From positions 66,162 through 130,161 of the forward strand of contig NZ_KE386497.1 of assembly GCF_000427465.1 (NCBI RefSeq): a stretch of DNA of 64,000 nt, written 5' to 3'. How positions within the stretch are numbered: the first letter of the stretch is position 1; each line of letters begins with the position of its first letter. The stretch comes from Sinorhizobium arboris LMG 14919. GTDB taxonomy: Bacteria; Pseudomonadota; Alphaproteobacteria; Rhizobiales; Rhizobiaceae. A program made the translations under genes and the position numbers. Below are positions 59,980-64,000 of the stretch, piece after piece. The notes beneath the pieces were generated by a model that was given only the letters and a program-made list of their open reading frames with translations, was not told the origin of the DNA and made no database searches.

Positions 59980-59995
59980 TGGCACACTAGGTGCA
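59980..59995 (+). promoter_or_regulatory. Sigma-54 promoter of iscN-nifS-nifW
   Basis: TGGCACA-CTAG-GTGCA keeps the -24 GG and -12 GC at correct spacing, 39 bases upstream of the iscN start. Confidence 0.7.
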
Positions 59996-60033
59996 TCGTC
60001 CGCAAGCAACTCGGAACCAGGAGAAACGAACCT

Positions 60034-60354
60034 ATGATAACGCTCACCGACAGTGCCATTGCCGCAGTAAAGTTTGCGCTTTCCCAGGCTTCCGAGCCGG
60101 CGAATGGGTTGCGCATCAAAGTGCAAGCGGGCGGCTGCTCGGGTTTCAAATACCACCTAGGTTTGGAAAACGAATCACGCGACGGTGATGCTGTCATTGA
60201 GGCGGGTGGGGTTAAAGTATTCCTGGACCCAGACTCTCAACCTCATGTCGGCGGCATGACTGTGGATTTCACCACGGCTGTCAATTCCCCCGGATTCATC
60301 TTCGACAATCCCAACGCACGTGAGAACTGCGCCTGCGGGAAGTCTTTCGGCTGA
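60034..60354 (+). CDS. iscN: IscA/HesB-type iron-sulphur assembly protein
   Basis: This 106-residue A-type carrier has the conserved cysteines in KVQAGGCSGFKYHLGL and the terminal CACGKSFG. It carries Fe-S clusters or iron from NifS-based assembly to nitrogenase proteins. The ATG at 60034 (MITLTDSAI) has AGGAG upstream. The frame is open to 59851, but that part contains the promoter. It is the first gene of iscN-nifS-nifW, as on pNGR234a. Confidence 0.9.
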   Translation: MITLTDSAIAAVKFALSQASEPANGLRIKVQAGGCSGFKYHLGLENESRDGDAVIEAGGVKVFLDPDSQPHVGGMTVDFTTAVNSPGFIFDNPNARENCACGKSFG

Positions 60355-60473
60355 TCGCCGAAAACAGAGGGAACCAGAATGCGAGGTCATCACGAGAAGA
60401 ATCAAGCAAGACGCTGCAATGCTCAGGTCTCAGCGGGGTTGCTGCGTAATTTCTTAGGCGGAGGGCGGCATCC

Positions 60474-61649
60474 TTGAAGCGCGTCTATCTCGACAACAAC
60501 GCAACGACACGCGTCGATTCCGAAGTCCTCCAGGCGATGCTGCCGTTCTTTACGGATCACTTCGGCAATCCTTCGTCGATGCACGACCTTGGCGACGTTG
60601 CTAGCGCAGCGATGAAGACAGCCCGCCAGCAACTGCAAGCTCTGATCGGTGCCAAGTTCGACCATGAGATCATTTTCACGTCGGGCGGGACCGAAAGCAA
60701 CAATACGGCGATTCTTTCGGCTCTGGGCGTGATGCCTGGGCGGACAGAGATCATCACGTCAGCGGTCGAACATCCGGCGGTGCTGACGCTCTGCGCGCAC
60801 CTTGAGAAAACAAGTGGAATCAAGGTGCACAGGATTCCGGTGGATCAACATGGCCGGCTTGACCTTGACGCCTATCGGATAGCCCTCACCCACCGTGTGG
60901 CAATCGTCTCAGTTATGTGGGCGAACAACGAGACGGGAACGATCTTCCCTGTGGCTCACCTTGCTGAGGGGGCCAAGGAAGTGGGCGCAATTTTCCACAC
61001 CGACGCAGTGCAGGCGGTCGGCAAGCTACCGATGGACCTGAAATCGACTGCGATCGACATGCTGTCGGTCTCCGGCCACAAGTTCCATGGGCCCAAAGGT
61101 GTCGGTGCCCTCTACATAAAAAGCGGCGTACCTTTTGACGCACTCCTCAAGGGGGGACACCAGGAGCGCGACCGACGGGCGGGCACAGAGAACACTCCCG
61201 GGATAGTAGGTTTAGGCAAGGCGGCTGAACTTGCTTTGGAGTGTATGGATGAAGAAAACACACGGGTAAAATCGCTTCGCGATCGATTGGAGAAAGGACT
61301 TCTCGAGCGTATCCCCAAAACCTCCGTCAATGGCGATCCGCTGGCGCGGTTACCAAATACCACAAGCGTCACCTTCGGTGGGACTGTCGGCGAAGCTATA
61401 CAGTTGCTGCTCAACCGCATCGGCGTGGCTTGCTCCTCCGGCTCCGCCTGCAACTCCGGTTTCCAGATGCAGAGCCATGTTCTAGAGGCCATGAACATAC
61501 CTCTCACTGCAGCACTCGGAGCAGTGCGCTTCTCCTTTTCACGATTCAACTGCGAGGAGGATGTTGATCAGGTACTTAAGGTTATACCCGGAATCGTGAA
61601 GAAATTGCAGGGCTCGTATCCGGCTCCTGTCTGGTGGGCGAAAAGCTGA
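60474..61649 (+). CDS. nifS: NifS, cysteine desulfurase
   Basis: This 391-residue class V PLP aminotransferase-fold enzyme has YLDNNATTRVDSEVLQAMLP, TSGGTESNNTAI, the PLP lysine in SVSGHKFHGPKG and the active cysteine in GVACSSGSACNSGF. It takes sulphur from cysteine for nitrogenase cluster assembly. It begins with a TTG codon at 60474, 8 bases after a GGAGG ribosome binding site. It follows iscN by 119 bases. Confidence 0.95.
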   Translation: MKRVYLDNNATTRVDSEVLQAMLPFFTDHFGNPSSMHDLGDVASAAMKTARQQLQALIGAKFDHEIIFTSGGTESNNTAILSALGVMPGRTEIITSAVEHPAVLTLCAHLEKTSGIKVHRIPVDQHGRLDLDAYRIALTHRVAIVSVMWANNETGTIFPVAHLAEGAKEVGAIFHTDAVQAVGKLPMDLKSTAIDMLSVSGHKFHGPKGVGALYIKSGVPFDALLKGGHQERDRRAGTENTPGIVGLGKAAELALECMDEENTRVKSLRDRLEKGLLERIPKTSVNGDPLARLPNTTSVTFGGTVGEAIQLLLNRIGVACSSGSACNSGFQMQSHVLEAMNIPLTAALGAVRFSFSRFNCEEDVDQVLKVIPGIVKKLQGSYPAPVWWAKS

Positions 61650-61772
61650 GGATGAACAATCAGCGAGCCCGTCCGTCTATCTTTTCATAGACACAAATGG
61701 AGAAGGCCTGCCGGAACCACGGTCCAGCAAAAGCCGGGGCCAACTCGTAGTTTGGGATTATAGGAGAATGCA

Positions 61773-62141
61773 ATGACTTGTGATCGCGAGGCCCTCTCCG
61801 GTGATGTCACCGACATTGTCGCACGGCTAAAGAGCTTGTCGGCTGCCGAGGATTTCTTCGAGACCCTTGGCGTTTCCTATGAGCCGAAGGTGCTCGATGT
61901 CTCAAGGCTCCACATCATGAAGCGCATGGGACAGTATCTGGCGGAGGAGGACATTTCCGGTCATAGCGCCCGTGCGGCCGTCGCCCGTGCGCGCGATGCG
62001 CTCGAGCGCGCCTACGCCGATTTTGCGACCTCTTCGCCGCTTTCACGTCGGGTGTTCAGGGTCCTTCAGCAACACGACCCCACTAGAACTGCCGCGCCAG
62101 GCCAGACCTTTGTGCCGTTGGATACCGTCCTGAAGTCATGA
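61773..62141 (+). CDS. nifW: NifW, nitrogenase-stabilising protein
   Basis: This 122-residue protein fits the NifW family: IVARLKSLSAAEDFFETLGV, MKRMGQYLAEED and a C-terminal VFRVLQQHD. NifW binds the MoFe protein and protects it against oxygen. A TAGGAGA ribosome binding site precedes the ATG. It follows nifS by 123 bases in the iscN-nifS-nifW group. Confidence 0.9.
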   Translation: MTCDREALSGDVTDIVARLKSLSAAEDFFETLGVSYEPKVLDVSRLHIMKRMGQYLAEEDISGHSARAAVARARDALERAYADFATSSPLSRRVFRVLQQHDPTRTAAPGQTFVPLDTVLKS

Positions 62142-62177
62142 AAAAGCGACACGCTTGGCTGGGTTACGACACGATCG

Positions 62178-62193
62178 TGTCCCTTGTCCGACA
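62178..62193 (+). promoter_or_regulatory. NifA upstream activator sequence of fixABCX
   Basis: TGT-CCCTTGTCCG-ACA is an exact TGT-N10-ACA match about 75 bases upstream of the fixA promoter. Confidence 0.78.
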
Positions 62194-62267
62194 AGATTGT
62201 CAGAGGTCCGATTATTCGGAAAACGAACAACCCTCAGAAATCCAGTGGTTACCAAAAATCATGAGGT

Positions 62268-62283
62268 TGGCATGGTTGGTGCT
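62268..62283 (+). promoter_or_regulatory. Sigma-54 promoter of fixABCX
   Basis: TGGCATG-GTTG-GTGCT keeps the -24 GG and -12 GC at correct spacing, 53 bases upstream of the preferred fixA start. Confidence 0.72.
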
Positions 62284-62335
62284 TTGAAGAGACAAAACCG
62301 CCATGCACAACATGCGATCGGAGCTAAAGAGACCC

Positions 62336-63187
62336 ATGCACATCGTAGTTTGTATTAAGCAGGTACCGGACTCAGCGCAGATACGCGTCCATCCGGTGAC
62401 GAACACGATCATGCGCCAGGGCGTGCCGACCATCATCAACCCTTACGACCTGTTTGCTCTCGAAGAGGCTCTCAAAGTGCGTGACTACCATGGCGGTGAC
62501 GTCACGGTGCTCACCATGGGTCCGCCAATGGCAGAGGACGCACTGCGCAAGGCGCTCACTTATGGCGCAGACCGAGCGGTACTCCTGACTGACCGTCACT
62601 TTGCCGGCTCCGACACTTTGGCGACTTCGTTCGCTCTTTCGCAGGCAATAGCGCAGATCGGCAACAGCTTTGGCACGCCCGATATCGTCTTCACGGGCAA
62701 GCAGACGATCGACGGCGACACAGCCCAGGTCGGCCCTGGAATAGCCAAGCGCCTGAACTTGGTGCAACTGACCTATGTCGCAAAAATCGCTTCCATTGAT
62801 CTCAGCGCGCGCACAATCACGGTCGAGCGTCGCTCGGAAGGCGGCACGCAGGTCCTGAAGAGCGAGTTGCCTTGCCTCATCACGATGCTAGAAGGCACCG
62901 CTGCCATCCGCCGCGGCTCACTTGAAGACGCCTTGCGCGCCGCGCGCAGCGAGATCGTCAAGTGGAATGCGGCGGAAGCCGGTATCGAAGACATCACCAA
63001 ATGCGGGCTGCGTGGTTCACCGACAGTGGTTAAGCGGGTCTTCGCCCCTACTCCGCGAGCGGAAAAGGCGACGCAAATCGACACCGCCGAAAAGACGGTG
63101 CGCGACGTAGCTGATGAACTGGTCACTTCCATTTTCACCCACCAGCCGGCGCTGGAACACGAGCTCTCCTCTACTGGTAGCGCGTGA
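62336..63187 (+). CDS. fixA: FixA, electron transfer flavoprotein beta subunit
   Basis: This 283-residue ETF-beta-type protein begins MHIVVCIKQVPDSAQIRVHP and contains GADRAVLLTDRHFAGSDTLA and GKQTIDGDTAQVGPGIAKRL. FixABCX is a membrane-associated bifurcating complex that sends electrons to nitrogenase. The ATG at 62336 matches the family N-terminus; a frame start at 62303 would add 11 residues. It is the first gene of fixABCX, with fixB 16 bases downstream. Confidence 0.94.
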   Translation: MHIVVCIKQVPDSAQIRVHPVTNTIMRQGVPTIINPYDLFALEEALKVRDYHGGDVTVLTMGPPMAEDALRKALTYGADRAVLLTDRHFAGSDTLATSFALSQAIAQIGNSFGTPDIVFTGKQTIDGDTAQVGPGIAKRLNLVQLTYVAKIASIDLSARTITVERRSEGGTQVLKSELPCLITMLEGTAAIRRGSLEDALRAARSEIVKWNAAEAGIEDITKCGLRGSPTVVKRVFAPTPRAEKATQIDTAEKTVRDVADELVTSIFTHQPALEHELSSTGSA

Positions 63188-63203
63188 GCAGATAGGAGCA
63201 GAT

Positions 63204-64000
63204 TATGGGAACTCAAAAAAGTAAGGCATCGCCTCCCGCCGGCGGCCGCGCCGATACGAAGAAAAAGCTGCCTGAGCGTTTCCGGGACTACCGGCACGTC
63301 TGGGTTTTTCTGGAGCTAGAGCGCGGTCAGGTCCATCCCGTCTCATTCGAGCTTCTTGGCGAAGGCCGCAGACTAGCTGACCAACTGGGCGTTCAGCTTG
63401 CAGGCGTTATTCTCGGGCCGCCGGGAGACTCTACCCAGCATGCCGTTTCTGAGGCCTTCGCCTATGATGCGGACCTGGTCTATCTCGTCGAGAAGCCGCT
63501 TCTCACCGATTATAGAAACGAGCCTTTCACCAAAGCACTGACAGATCTCGTCAATAAATATAAACCCGAGATTCTGCTTCTGGGGGCGACGACACTGGGA
63601 AGAGACCTCGCCGGTTCCGTCGCGACGACACTGCTGACGGGGCTCACAGCCGACTGCACTGGGCTTGATGTGGATGCGGACGGTTCGCTCGCAGCCACCC
63701 GGCCGACATTCGGCGGCTCGTTGCTCTGCACGATCTATACGCTCAACTGCCGTCCCCAGATGGCAACTGTGCGACCAAGGGTCATGCGCATGCCGCAGCG
63801 GTCAAACAAGCCGATCGGACGGGTAATCCGGCATGACTTGCGGATGTTGGAGGATGAGATCGTCACGAAAGTGATCGATTTCCTATCCGACGGCCAGTCG
63901 GAGAACGCCAACCTCGCCTATGCGGATGTGGTAGTTGCAGGGGGGCTTGGACTCGGCGCTCTTGAGAACCTGCAGCTGCTGAAGAACCTCGCGCAAACGA
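63204..64000 (+). CDS. fixB: FixB, electron transfer flavoprotein alpha subunit (C-terminus outside window)
   Basis: The first 265 residues of an ETF-alpha-type protein ([20 protein letters not shown] start) are present and the gene runs off the right edge. The N-terminal domain contains [39 protein letters not shown] and [14 protein letters not shown]. The FAD-binding C-terminal domain begins near the edge (VVAGGLGLG). An AGGAG ribosome binding site precedes the ATG. It pairs with FixA. Confidence 0.93.

Overview
The window looks like part of the symbiosis plasmid of a Sinorhizobium (Ensifer)-type nodulating alphaproteobacterium. The evidence is a micro-oxic respiration block in the order fixH-G-P-Q-O-N / fixK / fixT / fixJ / fixL / azu / hemN, which resembles S. 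meliloti pSymA as I remember it. It is joined to a nitrogenase block (nifHDKENX, luciferase-like and double-SDR genes, P450, dctA, nifQ, peroxiredoxin, iscN-nifS-nifW-fixAB) whose order resembles pNGR234a. Names were assigned from recalled family features and motifs, not from a search. The species is not resolved.

Layout: 1-5.4 kb holds partial fixH, fixG and the cbb3 oxidase genes fixNOQP on the minus strand. 6.3-9.6 kb holds fixK, fixT, fixJ and fixL. 10-14 kb holds pseudoazurin and two convergent hemN paralogues, each gene preceded by a FixK/FNR-type box. 14-16 kb holds a flavin reductase and an XRE regulator. 16.9-19.7 kb holds a pair of M16 peptidases behind a sigma-54 promoter with a NifA site. 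20.6-28.3 kb holds a P450, acdS, a nodO-like RTX gene behind a nod box, a LysR regulator and a nodD-family gene. 29-35.3 kb is a rearranged nif region: two SyrA/ExoX-like genes, an extra NifX-associated gene, fdxB, a chimeric nifH/NifX-associated pseudogene that keeps a nifH-type promoter, an Ntn-hydrolase gene and a second nodO-like gene with its own nod box. 34.8-42.9 kb is nifHDKENX plus the intact NifX-associated gene, transcribed leftward. 43.5-52 kb holds accessory genes controlled by NifA and sigma-54. 52.3-59.3 kb holds a secreted S9 peptidase and an operon of a DMT transporter, an IlvD/Edd dehydratase and an ATP-grasp ligase. 60-64 kb holds iscN, nifS, nifW, fixA and partial fixB.

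Three regulatory circuits can be read from the DNA. FixLJ-FixK boxes control micro-oxic respiration, pseudoazurin and haem synthesis. NifA sites (TGT-N10-ACA) with -24/-12 promoters precede at least seven transcription units. Two nod boxes precede nodO-like genes. The most interesting items are the DMT/dehydratase/ATP-grasp operon behind a nif-type promoter (possibly a bacteroid-made exported metabolite), the chimeric nifH pseudogene whose promoter now faces fdxB and syrA-like genes, and the pair of nod-box nodO-like genes, one of them frameshifted and lying upstream of acdS.
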